In this document: piece by piece, positions 1 through 11,636 of the stretch | How positions within the stretch are numbered: the first letter of the stretch is position 1 | How the letters are laid out: each line of letters begins with the position of its first letter | Assembly: GCF_047948215.1 (NCBI RefSeq) | Contig: NC_134464.1 | Location: 35,587,020 to 35,651,019 of the forward strand | DNA from: Lycorma delicatula | Taxonomy: Eukaryota > Arthropoda > Insecta > Hemiptera > Fulgoridae | Direction: 5' to 3' | DNA: 64,000 nucleotides | Program-made: the position numbers and the translations under genes | Notes under the pieces: generated by a model | The model's input: only the letters and a program-made list of their open reading frames with translations | What the model was told of the DNA's origin: nothing | Database searches by the model: none

Positions 1-840
1 AAAAGTGTTTGTACTTCAGTTACTATGGTTACTACTTATTATGTTTGTAGTAATTTAGTTTCTTTTTCACGTTTCTGTAAAGCATAAATACTTTGTTATT
101 TATTTGTATTATTCTCAAAACCATGATGGGTAGCGTGCAATGCGGGGGTCCCGGAGGTTGGGGTCCTCTGGTTAAAGGTAATGGCGAGCAAAGCGAGCTG
201 TGGGGGTCCTGAGGCCCCGCAAAGCCCCTGGGAATCGACCCTGGAGGAGGCTTAGAGTCGGCCCTCGAGTGTCGGAGACCGAGCCCCGACTTGTTAGATA
301 TATTTTACATGTCTGTTTTCATGTCCACCACTCTATATTCAGTTCGGTGAAATATTAATTATTTTTATTTTCTGTAAATTCTAGTATTGTAAATTAGTAT
401 CAAATTAAGTAATAATTTTCTCACAATAATGGACTAATAATTATTACACAAAATTATACCATCAATTTTCTCCCGTAACTCGATTATTTGTTAACGGATT
501 TAAATAAAAATAAAGTTGTTTTCTTCAAAATAAAAGCCTTAATATTTTAGCAAATGACGGATTGAAAAATAAACATGGCCGCCATTTTGTAATTTGCGAA
601 GGTAAGGTATTTATGTCCTGATTTTTTTGCTAATTTTAAAACTTTTTCCAAGACGCTTACCAAATATTAATTTGATTCGTCTATCCGAACATGAGATATA
701 AATTTTTATATAAAAATAATAAAATGGCAGACGGGGAGAACAGGAGAAATTGCCATTTTTCCTAAGAATATTTTTTTGTTGAGTTTTAAAACTAGAATCC
801 GAAAAAGTATAGCCTGTCCACCATTACAGAAAGTCATTCT

Positions 841-877
<37 letters not shown>

Positions 878-1015
878 TTATTTTTAATATACTCGTATTT
901 ATTAATATTTTTAGTTTTCCATATTATTTATTTTTTATGTTATTTTATTTTAATTTGATTTTATTTTTAATTTTTATTTACCTGCCAAAGGCGCTGCAAA
1001 ATTTAAAAAAACCTG
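1..1015. other. AT-rich intergenic DNA with one GC-rich block and a GT microsatellite
   Basis: No gene is visible. Positions 120-300 form an abrupt GC-rich block described separately. A dinucleotide GT run lies at about 844-874; the two short frames across it are a by-product of that run and of T-rich DNA. The rest is AT-rich sequence with scattered stops in all frames. Confidence 0.6.
120..300. repeat. GC-rich block, probable retroelement fragment
   Basis: About 180 bases of clearly GC-rich DNA with short G and C runs sit between AT-rich flanks with sharp edges. Such islands in an AT-rich insect genome are usually pieces of LINE untranslated regions or other retroelements; that is inference, since no coding motif or terminal structure can be seen. 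No CpG-island promoter with a gene behind it is apparent. Confidence 0.35.
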
Positions 1016-1667
1016 AGATGGACACCACATGACTTCCTTGTACGCCTATTAAATTACATATTTACATTTTTATAAAATGAAAAGTACATAAAATTTTATA
1101 TCATTAATAACTTATGATATTTTTTTTTATTGCTATTACGTTTATTAGTTATTACGTTTTTACAATCGGAGGTTATTAATTAACTAATTATTATTAATAA
1201 ATAATTATTAATTATTAAATTACAAAAAATAAGAAGATGAAGTTGAATTTGAACCGAATTGTCTTCACCTTGTAAGACCAAATATTTCATTAATTAAATT
1301 TTGTTTGGCTATAACGTAGGAACCAAAAAAAAAAAGTATTACTTATGATATATCGCTGAAAAGCTCTCGATGAGGGCTTATTACTGCAGTTAAGAAAATT
1401 TCAAAAAATCCACATTTTTTTGATATTTTTGGTCAAGTCGATTGCAATCAAAAGGGGAGGTGACTAGATGTTACAACATCAAAAATTTCAACATCCTACG
1501 GCTAATCGTTTTTAAATTATGCGAGATAAATACGTACATAAAGACGTCATGCCGAAACTAGTCAAAATGGATTCAGGTATGGTCAAAATGGATATTTCCG
1601 TTAAAATCTGAATACTAAAATTATTCGCGATTACAATACTTCCTTTACTTCGTACAAAGAAGTAAAA
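1016..1667 (+). mobile_element. MITE-like non-autonomous DNA element, copy 1
   Basis: The left tip reads ACTTCCTTGTACG (1032-1044) and the right tip CGTACAAAGAAGT (1651-1663), its reverse complement with one mismatch, so the element has terminal inverted repeats. The left tip is preceded by a motif around GGACACCACATG that recurs at 31984. The interior matches copies at about 18385, 31984 and (inverted) 23911, including the stretch around TTTGGCTATAAC and the stretch CGATTGCAATC. There is no transposase frame. The superfamily is not clear from the tips alone. Confidence 0.6.
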
Positions 1668-2980
1668 ATTTAATTTTCAGTAAATGTAAAAGCGAGAAAC
1701 CTGATTCTTAAAAGTAAGAAAGGTAACGTAGCAAAACAACTTAACTCGTATAAAGGTTGTTCCAGAGAATGAGGTAACGATTGCTTTGAATAAGAAACTG
1801 GATTTTTTTCCAAATTAACAATTATCTTGGATTTTCACGTGAATAGTCAAAAAAATATTACTCTTATCAGGCTATCATTATGAAGTTAGTAAAAACTAAT
1901 TAATAACAAAACTTAACAAATTAATAATTAAGCTAATAACAAAAGTAACTATAAACATTTTCTATAATAGTCCAGTTATACTCAGTGAGGATGAAAAATA
2001 AATAGATACCATCACTGTTTGTATAAAAAAATACAGTTTTTCATTTAAAATCTCCTAGTTAAAATATCACTAGAGAATTTTCTATACAAAATAATAACGA
2101 AACATTGAAATTGGTCCATTTGGTAAAGAGTAAAAAGGTAAAGGGTAAAAAGTAAAAAAATCATATATTAAAAAGATTTAATGTAATATATGCACGTATA
2201 ATTGATAATCATCTTCTTTTACTGTAGTCGTCTGAAAATTGTTACAGGGGGTTTTGATCAGTCGAATAATAGTATAAGAAATGTTAGTAATAGTAATCAG
2301 AGGTGATAATAATATTACAATAGGCAAGCAAAATAATACAGATTTTCTTATTCAGTTTATCAAAGCGAATTAGTTTTTTTAAAATATTTTAATAATGTTT
2401 TCACTAAAAAAGTTATTAAGTGGAAAGTTACTAATCAAAAAATTTCCTAATTTTGTCTTGAAAGCGGGAAAAAATTGTCAGTCATTATGGCGAAGATTAA
2501 AAGTTATTTTTACGTTAAATAAATTGCATTATTTTTTTATTTTACACGGATGTAAAACCGAGATTTACAAGTAATCAAAGCGTAATTTGTTTAGTTTATT
2601 TATTTATTTTTTTAATGAAATGAAATATGCGTAGGTTACAATGATAAAATGATTTGGATGTAGTATAATATAATCCTACATTTTTTATTGTTTTTATGAA
2701 GCAAGGCTTCTAACTAACTCATAAGTAAAGAAATAAGTGTAATACAAAAGATTATTATCACGCTGAGTGAAGAACAACGTATTCGCACCGATTGACCATT
2801 TCACTGAACCGTTACTGCCGGATGTTGTTGCATAACGATGCAGCTGACAAAAGAAATAGTTGTTTATAAACTTTATAAATAATTTAAATTTTGATTTACA
2901 GCAGTTATTCTTTGAAAATGCATTTTAATCGGCAATCGGTGTGTTTTTATGTTATATATTTTCTATATACAGAATTATCA
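1668..2980. other. AT-rich intergenic DNA, no gene seen
   Basis: Both strands are full of stops. The part from about 2760 may be the decayed flank or 3' end of the adjoining mariner element, because the motif AAAGAATGGTG near 2985 recurs at about 61806 in another likely mariner 3' end. Confidence 0.45.
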
Positions 2981-3045
2981 TAAAAGAATGGTGCGGTTTT
3001 GAACATGGTTTAAATTAAAACAGAATTATTTACAGTTTATGTTTT

Positions 3046-4088
3046 TTATTTTTCAAATTTGTAGTCTGAAACATTTTTTACATAATTAATAAATTTCAAT
3101 ATGTGCGCCCTTAGTCGCTCGACAAATGTCCAAACGATACTCAACTTGACTTCAAACATTTCTTCGTTAATGGTTGTCATTGCTTCATTAATCCTGTTTT
3201 TTAAGTGGTTTAGGTCGCGAATTTTTGGTAACAAACAACGCTTTTGATGTACCCCCACGAGAAAAAATCGCAAGGTGTCAGATCTGGACTCCTTGGAGGC
3301 CAAAGTATGGGTCCTTGCCGGGCTATCCATCGATCTCCAAATTTTTCGTTCAAAGCGTCCGTGACCGATGCATTGAAGTGCGAGGGAGCACCATCTTGTT
3401 GGAAATGAAGTTGATGAATGTTTTCGAGTTCATCCGGCTGAGGAAAGCAATAATTGGTTAACATGTCAAGATACACGACTCCATTAATTGTTTTTTCAAC
3501 AAAAAAGAAAGGCCCTATTACACGATTTTTCATCACACCACACCAAACATTAACTTTAGGCGAATCGCGTTGTTTCTCAATAATTGCGTGTGGGTTTTCA
3601 GAGCCCCATATTCGTGAATTGTATCTGTTAACACATCCATTCGCATGGAATGTAGCTTCGTCTGTAAAAATTATATCATCTAAAAATTGTTCGTTTTCAC
3701 TTATTCTGTCAAATATTTCAACAGCGAAATTGTAACGTTTTAGACCATCATCGGGTTTCAATTCCTGCAGCATCTGGATTTTATAAGCGTGTAATTTCAG
3801 TTTTTTATGTAAAACTTTGTGAACTGTTGATTTTGGAATACATTCGACGCTTCGACGGGGGATGAACTTCCCAGGACTTCTAATTGCCGATTGTCTAATT
3901 AGTTCAACTGTTTCGTCTGGTACGCTTGGTCTGCCGGTTGATTTCTGTTTCTTAACCGATCCAGTTTCTTCGAATTGTTTGAACCAACGTGTTATGCTAT
4001 TTTTGTGTGGTGGATCTCTTCCGAATTCACGTCGAAACGCACGTTTAACTAAAATTACATATATATACATTAAAAAATTACATTTCAT
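3046..4088 (-). pseudogene. Tc1/mariner transposase, DD41D-type, frameshifted
   Basis: This is the cut-and-paste transposase of an IS630-Tc1-mariner element. The main frame (4088 to 3210) gives 292 residues. A helix-turn-helix region (about 15-45, with SITRWFKQFEETGS), a second DNA-binding part (about 55-105) and the catalytic core follow in order. Catalytic Asp candidates are D143 (in FTDEATFH), D232 (in QQDGAPSHF) and D274 (in SPDLTPCDFF). The last two are separated by 41 residues, which suggests the DD41D (rosa-like) group rather than classic DD34D mariner. Near 3250 the frame breaks; the remaining C-terminus continues in another frame down to 3046. The normal N-terminus is missing: the first residues come from an AT microsatellite. 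The gene is therefore dead, though its core motifs are intact and fairly young. No host role is indicated. Confidence 0.9.
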
Positions 4089-4097
4089 ATATATATG

Positions 4098-4378
4098 AAT
4101 GTTTTTTGTACCATATGCGTTCCTATATCATTCATCTGATTGCGATGAAACTTTGTTGAGTTATTGTGCGCACGCCCGCGAAGGTTTCTGAATTAGTGTG
4201 GATCCGCTAGGTGGCGCTGGGGTCGAGATATTTCGAAAAAAATGTATTTATGGTCCGATTTGGCTCATATTCAGAATATATATTAGTTACGTGAAAAGAA
4301 AAATGTTTACAAAAAAAACATCCGCTAGGTGGCGCTGGTATCGAGATATTTTCGTAACAAACAAACAGCCTTTCTTCT
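4098..4378. repeat. Repeat remnant with a doubled CCGCTAGGTGGCGCTGG motif
   Basis: The 17-base motif CCGCTAGGTGGCGCTGG followed by a TCGAGATAT stretch occurs at about 4206 and again at about 4322, giving a diverged tandem pair of roughly 116 bases. A related GGGGGCGCT motif punctuates the tandem array at 46.8-47.3 kb. Open frames here (4198-4494 and 4207-4398) are repeat shadows without protein features. Confidence 0.45.
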
Positions 4379-4690
4379 TCTATATATTTAAAAAGCAATG
4401 TTTGTATGTTTGTCCGCTAGAGACCAAAATACTACTAGACCGATTTATGTGCGGGTTTTTGAAAAATGGTCCTCGTTGTCCGGAGAAGGTTTAACCAGTA
4501 TAAAGAAAGTTAAGGGGATTTGAACAGACTACTGTGTTTAGAGAGTACTTTGAATTAAATCCGGTAGGTAGTGTTGTTTTGACAACTGGATTTAGTTACA
4601 TTCTGACTTTTATTAAGAGAAAGGTTAAATTTTGTGAAGTTCCGTAATGTTCAGTTTGTTAATGTTTTATCAAACTTTTTATTGTATATA

Positions 4691-4730
<40 letters not shown>

Positions 4731-4768
4731 AAATTTAGCAATAGCGAAACATTGCCGGGTCTGCTAGT
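4379..4768 (+). mobile_element. Small non-autonomous Helitron
   Basis: The left end begins with TC followed by TATATATTTAAAAAGC, and the right end is CTAGT at 4764-4768. Twelve to thirty bases before that end lies a short hairpin, GCAAT (4738-4742) pairing with ATTGC (4751-4755), as expected for a Helitron 3' end. The interior has no coding capacity and contains a TA microsatellite at about 4685-4724. The flanks do not show the classic A/T insertion dinucleotide clearly, so the exact borders carry some doubt. Confidence 0.6.
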
Positions 4769-5409
4769 AATCAATAAAAATATTAACAATGAGAAATATT
4801 TCTAAATCGTTTTTGTAAAACATATTATTTTTTGTTTAAAGTTTTTATTTTTAGATTTCACTATATTTACATAGAAGGAATATAACGGTAGCCCTGTGGG
4901 AATTTCCCTGAAAAATTAAAAGAAAAATCTTTTACTCGATGTAACAGACAAAAATCAAACATTAAATATTAAAGTATACATATATATCATCAAATTGTTG
5001 GGAACTTTTTTCTTCTTTTTTTTTTCTAAAGTCGAATAAAAATAATTGGACATAAAAAAAAAAAAGAATTCTTATTGTATAATATTTTCTTCTAATAGAT
5101 TCATGTTGAAAAATCTCATATGAGTAAAGTTTTAAAAAAATAATCGTACTTCAAAATTGCGTGTAATAGCTTTTGCAAAAAACGTACAACATAAAATTTT
5201 ATCACCATCTTGACACTTTCATCTAAAGAAAAACGTTACCTAGAAATTTTACCGAACGGTTTTTTCTCTGTTGGAAATTGTCACACTGTTAAAACAAAGA
5301 CATGTATTTTGAACACGTCGAAGTTCCTCTACGTTGTACACACCATTTAATAGAGTTGTTAAATTAATATTTTGCTGACGAATAGATCTGTCGTGGAGGA
5401 TCTGCCGGT
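4769..5409. other. AT-rich DNA, no gene seen
   Basis: No coding or structural signal beyond homopolymer tracts was recognised. Confidence 0.5.
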
Positions 5410-5410
5410 C

Positions 5411-5482
5411 TCCCTGGCGGAGTGGAAATGTGTCTCGGCTTTTGATCAGGAGGTTCCGAGTTCGAATCCTCGGGTCAGGGAT
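5411..5482 (+). repeat. tRNA-like sequence (SINE head or tRNA pseudogene)
   Basis: A box A match TGGCGGAGTGG (5415-5425) and a box B match GTTCGAATCC (5460-5469) are present. Ends 5412-5418 and 5474-5480 can pair over seven bases with one wobble, and CCGAG (5456-5460) pairs with CTCGG (5469-5473) in a T-arm-like stem, though with an eight-base loop. The anticodon arm folds poorly. I read it as a tRNA-derived SINE head rather than a functional tRNA gene. Confidence 0.55.
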
Positions 5483-7411
5483 AACATTTTTCATACGCAA
5501 CAAAATCCATTTTCATATTTTCACGTAAAAATTTCTCTATATCCTTTTTTGGTGGATTAATTGTCCAGTCCAAAAAAAAGAACGATTTTTCATTTCTGAC
5601 GCTCATTATATATGTTCGATTAATGAGTAGATCCTATACACAAGCATAAATTTTGAACTTGCTCAATACTGTGACACCGCATAAGCGCGTATGAAAAATA
5701 TACCAGTTACCTCAAATTGAGTTTATGTTGCCTGTTGTCGACCTTAAATTGAGCGTCACTGAAGAACAATTCGACCAATTTTTATCAAATTTTCACATGA
5801 ATAATTTCAAATTAACTACTGTAGCATTTCTAAATTTCAATGAAATTGATTTAGTGGTTTTGAAAATTTTCGAGCCAAATTTTGTAGATTGGCCTCTGTA
5901 TAGATGAAAGTTAGATTTTAAGTGAATGGTATTTTCGTTCTGCTCACACTCCAAAACTAAAACAAAATTCAATTTCACCCCAATCCCACCGTGCGACCGT
6001 AAGTAATACCGTACTTTTCTTCGAAAAGTGGGTAAAAGAAAAAAATTGGCCACGAACATATCCAGATCTCATTTCATGAAAAGTGAGGTTTATAAATTTG
6101 AAATTAACAGACGAGGTGAGATAAGCAATACATGATGTTCAGAAACGAGTTAAGAAGTGCATCGATTTTAATGGTGGAAATTTTTTAATATCATTAGAAG
6201 CCAATGAAGTAAAATTTAGTTAATTTTATCTTCAAGGCAAATCAATTAAATTTTCACCGATTGAGTATCGATCATAGTTCTGATATTATTATTGTTATTG
6301 AGAATCTTAAAAACCACTGCCACTTATGTTTTCAATCTAATCGAATTTTTCAAATTAATATTTGTTTTTTTTTTACTTTACATGAATTCTCAAAATTAAA
6401 TTTGTTAATCTGAAATTTAAAATAAATTATTGTACACCAAACTTAAAAAATCTGATTTTGTGTTTTACGTGAGTTTTCTCAAAATATTTTAAAGTTACAG
6501 TTCTCGGAACCATCTAATATATTAAAAACATTGAAATGTAAACCTATTTCCACTCAGTTTGGGCATTCTAGTGGATGGATCGTGCTGATTTTTGTTATTC
6601 TGTCAGAATGAAAAACAGATATATCATCGAGCGTCATCGGACCGCAAACTTAGTCTGCTCTGAGAAATCCTAAAAAAAGTCCTCATTTATTCCTTAAGGA
6701 ATGAACCTTCCTTAATAATCTTCCTAGGTTATTACTCTCAGGAAAATCACTTTGAAGGTCCGTCAATGCTTGATGACATATCTGCGAGCCATTTATAGCA
6801 GGATAATAAAAATCAGTTTGATCCGTCCAGTAGAAGTCTGGACGGACTGGAAATAAGTTCTAAACACTCATACCTGAATTAGGAAACGAAAGAGAAAAAC
6901 AATGAAGCGTTTGGGGCTGAAATGTGTTGTAAATGTTTTTTTTTAATATACAAGTTGTCCCACGAAGCAACAGAAAAACTTTCAGGATATATTCTACTGG
7001 TGAAAATAATAAAAAACGTTCAATAAACATAGGTCTGGAAACGCTTTATTTTCGAGTTACGGCTAGCGAAAGATTTGTCGAATTTTAGCTCTTCTAATAA
7101 AAAGTAGCCTTACTGTAATTTTCGTACGCAAATTAAGAAGTAAAGTTGGTGGTTTCTTATGAATTTGAGCTGCAAAATAGGATAAAACAGGTCATAGAAC
7201 TGTAATTCCGGTAATTTTTAAGATGCCCGACGTAAAACACAAAATTCGGTGTCGAAAAAGAAGTTTTTTAGGTTTGTAGTAACGAGAACCACTTTTACAA
7301 AAACGGGGTTTACCTTTTAAATTTTTATTTTTGAAAATTAATTCGAACTTAGGTAGAGAATTTTGACACTTAGGTTTCCGTGTGAGTTATTAGTTTGTTG
7401 TTAATATATTT
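5483..7411. other. Intergenic DNA with unassigned repeat-like stretches
   Basis: No gene is supported. Two stretches, about 6540-6860 and 6945-7380, have a more balanced base composition than the surroundings and look like old repeats, but I could not find a second copy of either inside the window. The frame at 5725-5907 has no recognisable features. Confidence 0.4.
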
Positions 7412-7670
7412 ATCCTATACGACATCCTGACCCCGTAGGGGGAAGACACCCTCCGTTCCGAGTCCTTATGGTCTTTACCGGTGGTCATATTCGAAACCTC
7501 AGCTTTTGACATATTCCAGTCCGCCTCGGCCAGGATGCCACCGATGCGAATGCCACGAGTCACATTCCCACCGGTGTACTACTAATTAATGAACTCGAAA
7601 CAAAACACATCTTACAGAGTCTTAAGCAAGACCGAAAATACGTAACTAACAAAGGAAATCCTATACGACA
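7412..7670 (+). mobile_element. Short retroposon flanked by a perfect 13-bp target duplication
   Basis: ATCCTATACGACA occurs at 7412-7424 and again at 7658-7670, bracketing a 233-base insert. The insert's first two thirds are GC-rich and contain a box-B-like GTTCCGAGTCC near 7455; the last part is A-rich. A diverged relative lies at about 42955-43136, sharing GACATATTCCAGT and GATGCCACCGATG. The structure fits a SINE-like retroposon. Strand and class are inferred. Confidence 0.7.
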
Positions 7671-9200
7671 ATAACCTTTAAAAAATAATCTCTCCATTAA
7701 ACATTATTATTGTTAATTTTTTTTTATGTTCTAGGATCTCAACAAAACTGTAAGAGTTAGTAATTTCCAATGCAACCAAAATTTAATGTATGGTTAATAC
7801 TTACTACTAATCGTAATATATTCAGATTATTTTGAATAAAATTTAATTTTTAAAACCCTTTCCTTTATTTGGATTTTTGTTTTCCGCCCCCATCACCTTT
7901 GCCATTTCGTAATCCTAAAGATTTTATATACGTAACAGATTTTTATAGGAGTTCGTGTATATACTTTAACAAATTTGTAACTGCCAATAATAATAGAAAT
8001 AAAAGTACTTCAGCCTTTAGGTATTTGTTTTTTGTACAACTGAGATAAAATCAGGCTTCGCTTTAAGTACTTTGTGAAAGAATTCGGTATTTTATATGCG
8101 CTAGAAACTGTGATTAATTATTGTATTTGACTGTTATCTTTTAGTCCATCAGTTTTTATTTGATAATAACAAATTGGAGAGTGATTGATTTTATAAATGC
8201 ATATATAACAGAATGTATGTAGTCAAACTTACTCTTTATCAAATGGATCGATTTAAGTCAATCTTTTTTTTATTATTATGAAGTTTCTCTGGCAGTATCT
8301 TATTTATAGATTTCCTCCAAACAATTTAAATTGACGATTTTTTTAGAAAAAAAATTATATTGTTAACGTAATTATACGGTTTGAAAAAATATTTTTTATG
8401 ATCTTTTGATCATTTGATGATCTTTCATCAAATTGCTTAATTTTGAATTTTTATACCTTAATGATTTTTAGCCTGGTTTCATTATAATTAAAAAAAAAAA
8501 AAAAAAAAAAATAGATAGCATTTATAAAAGAAAGCAAACAGTTTAGAAATTTACTTTAAAAAACTTACAGTAAAAAAAAATATATATATATATTTCCGCA
8601 TTGTAATAGGTCCTTAATTCATGTTTAGTGGCAATCCTTTTGCAATTTTTTTGCCTTTTTTTTTTTTTTTATTATAATGCATTTTTTATAAATTTTAGTT
8701 TCTTGCAAGCGCTCATTTTTTATATACAAAACTGTTTTTGTAGTTTTATCGTAAATTTAATGAATTAGAAAATTTAAATTATAAATAGATTTTTATATAT
8801 ATTATATTGAATGTTTAAATCATTCTTAAATTCTTCTTTAAATTTCAAATTTTTTGAAATCTGAACAAATTTAATGGTTTGTTTATTGCTTGTATTTATT
8901 TTTAATTTTGCATTGATTATAAAAAGGTTAAAATTTAAATAATAACTGAAAAAGGGATTTTTTGCATTTATTTCAGTGTTTTGTTGTAGAAGTCATTATA
9001 TTACTTGCATGAAAAATATTTATTCCACAATAAATCACTTGCATTTATTCATACAAATTTAGAGGTAACATTTTCATTTAGTATTTTAACTGTAAATTAT
9101 AAAATTAATTAATTAAATAAGGATTATTAAATTATAAAAGGTTATATAAAATACGGTTTTTCATTTTGTTATATAAGTCAGTGCGTTTTATATTAAAATG
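7671..9200. other. AT-rich intergenic DNA with poly-A and TA runs
   Basis: Contains an A run at about 8490-8511, a TA run at about 8580-8594 and long T runs near 8660. Nothing coding is visible on either strand. Confidence 0.55.
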
Positions 9201-9206
9201 AATCTA

Positions 9207-9300
9207 ATTAATCTGCCTCGGTGGCAAAGGCGGAACCATGTTTGCCTAATATACAGAAGGTGCTGTATTTGATTCCGGCTAGGGTCCGGATAATTTACTA
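9207..9300 (+). repeat. Decayed tRNA-like SINE head
   Basis: A box-A-like TCGGTGGCAAAGGCGG is followed by a box-B-like TTTGATTCCGG about fifty bases later. No tail or target duplication can be seen, so this is a weak relic call. Confidence 0.3.
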
Positions 9301-9649
9301 AGATAATTTAACAAGTCAATATAGTCGCTAATGTTCCTTAGTAGTTGATACAATTTGAAAACAGATCAGTTAATCTTCTAATGTACACATCTGGGGGCTC
9401 TTTCTTTTTTTTTTTACAGCTTGTTTGCGAGTTGGTAGAAATTTCAGGCGTAAAATAGTTTTAATGTAATTTTTAGGAAGCGTCTGTTGTTTACAACGAG
9501 TCCCACGTCCCTGTGGATGAACAATAATTGGTCGTTTACTAATTTTGGACAAACGTATAAAAAAGCCGACAAATGCTTTGTCTTTAACATTTTATTTCAA
9601 ATACGCTAAAATTTTAAGGAAATTTTACATTTTTCTCCTTAATCTTTGG

Positions 9650-10490
9650 TGTTTTTTGTAGTTACCTGTACGGGCGTTTCTCCAAGGTCAAATGTAATCG
9701 AAGGATTAACTTCGTTCTTAGATACTAAGTCGGGGGTTCCGCAGGGCTCAGCTTTGGGATCTGCCTTATACTTTATCTTCACTACTGACCTTCAGGTTGA
9801 AAAAGGAGTAACTATCGCTTCTTTTGCCGATGATACGGCTATTCAGTTATTCAGTCTGTTGATGACAACCCATCTTTGGGTTCAATTAATTTACAATTCT
9901 ATTAAATCTAATCAGCAGGTGGTCGAGTACTTGAAGCTAAGTCGAGCCATGTATTATTGCAATGAGGAGAGGAGATTGCCCACGGGTCCACCTTGATGGC
10001 ATTTTAATTCCGCTTACTTAAAGTATAAGGTACCTGGGTTTCACCTGGATCATCGTTTGACTTGGAAGGTTCATATGCGGGAGAAGAGAAAGCAACTTCT
10101 GAAGTTCAAGGAAATGTACTTGTTGTTGGGCAGGAGATCCGAGTAATCTTTTTCTAATAAGCTAATTTTATACTCGGCAATTTTGAAACAAATATGGACA
10201 AATATGGGCTTCAACTATGGGGCACGGAATGTAAGTCAAATGTTGAAATCATAAAATGGCTTCAGAAAAAACTAGCGAGGTTTATATATTTGAGATGCCG
10301 TGGTTTGTTAAAAACGGTGAAATCCACGATCATTTGGGTCTACGGTATGTCAAGGAAGAAATACAACGTTCCAATTTGAGATATGAACTAAATGACCAAT
10401 TTAACCACTTGGCAGTAAACTTCTGGACAACGGTGAGGATGTTAGAAGTTTTAAGTGGCTACACAGAAGTAACTCTTTAGTGTAACTATA
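9650..10490 (+). pseudogene. Jockey-clade LINE, reverse transcriptase C-terminal remnant
   Basis: This is the 3' half of the second reading frame of a non-LTR retrotransposon, encoding reverse transcriptase. The motif GVPQGSALGSALY (about 9730-9770) is followed by the active-site motif FADDTA (about 9820), which carries FADD in place of the commoner YADD. Downstream, in shifting frames, come YLGFHLDHRLTW (about 10025-10060), YGLQLWGTECKSNVEII (10203-10250), PWFVKNGEIHDHLG and KEEIQR, which together match the usual Jockey C-terminal order. At least three frameshifts and one stop separate these blocks. The stop at about 10478 follows a short basic tail. It is a dead, 5'-truncated copy, which is typical of LINEs. 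No poly-A tail is obvious. Confidence 0.85.
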
Positions 10491-11636
10491 CCCGCTGAGT
10501 GTTGTGCATTAATCAATCCTTCATTCCCTTCCTCTCTCTTTCTGTTTTCACTTTAATTTTCAGTCTTTTCTTTTTTGGTTTGTTTTTCTTTTCTAAGTGT
10601 TTCATCAGTTTGCTATTTATATGATTCTTAATTGTTTTCTACTTTATTATCGATGATAGAATAGTTCTTCAAAACTACCCTTTTGTACGTACTAAGTCCT
10701 ACCCTCACAAGTTTTATATAATACTAGTATATAATTTTTGAGAAAATTAAATGGAGATTCCTTTATAATATGTATATATGTGATATAATTTACTTAAGGT
10801 TCCTACAAAATTGTAAATGATTATCAATACAAATTTGAAAAAAAAAAACGTATTTTATGGTTAATAGGTAAAACGTAACCGGAAGAACACGAGTAAGATT
10901 TATTAAATATTATTATAAACTATTTATCGGTGTATTAAATACAGTCTATTTAATCGGAGAATAAATAATTTTTTTTGAAGAAATAAAAACGTAAGAAGAG
11001 TAGTAATTTCATCTGTTGCACGTTTATAAGGATGTTATAAAAACGACCAGAAAAAACCTCGTACTTAATGGAAAGACGGAATTATTTTAACTATTTTACT
11101 ACAGGTTTGCAATTTTTGCTTATTACTCGTACGTTGTTTATTACTTAGCATTTTAACATATTTTTCTTCTTATTAGTTATTTTTATACTGTTTAAATACT
11201 AATAAATATTTTGCTTAAATAACCACAATTTATAAATAGTGGTTGGTATTAAGTATCTAAGCACTTTCACTTATTAAATAGATGTTTGCTATTGACGTGA
11301 TATATATATTAACTAAGATAGCCGCTAAGTATCGTATTTTGTATATACGTACGTGTTCTTGGAATATATTTTTATATTTTTTCCTTTTAACTGGTGTTTA
11401 ACAGTTATTATTTAATGTGTACAATTTACTCATTTTTTAATGTGCTGGATATTTATTTCATAGCACATTTTATAGTACTACAGTGGTATGTTTTGAAAAA
11501 AAAATTATCTGGTTGGAAAGTTATTTATCAAAAGAAATAATTTTACTCGATAGTTAGTATTTAGATTTTGTTGCGTTGTTAATTTATTGAAGTGAACTAT
11601 AAGTTACGAAATCAAATTTTGAATTCAAATACGTAA
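10491..11636. other. AT-rich intergenic DNA, no gene seen
   Basis: No coding, repeat or structural signal was recognised beyond low-complexity AT tracts. Confidence 0.5.

Noticed and set aside
776..1032. Frames with a Cys-Val repeat
   Set aside because: Translation of the GT microsatellite plus T-rich DNA.
3225..4098. Plus-strand frames opposite the mariner transposase
   Set aside because: They are antisense shadows; the minus-strand frame has the catalytic motifs.
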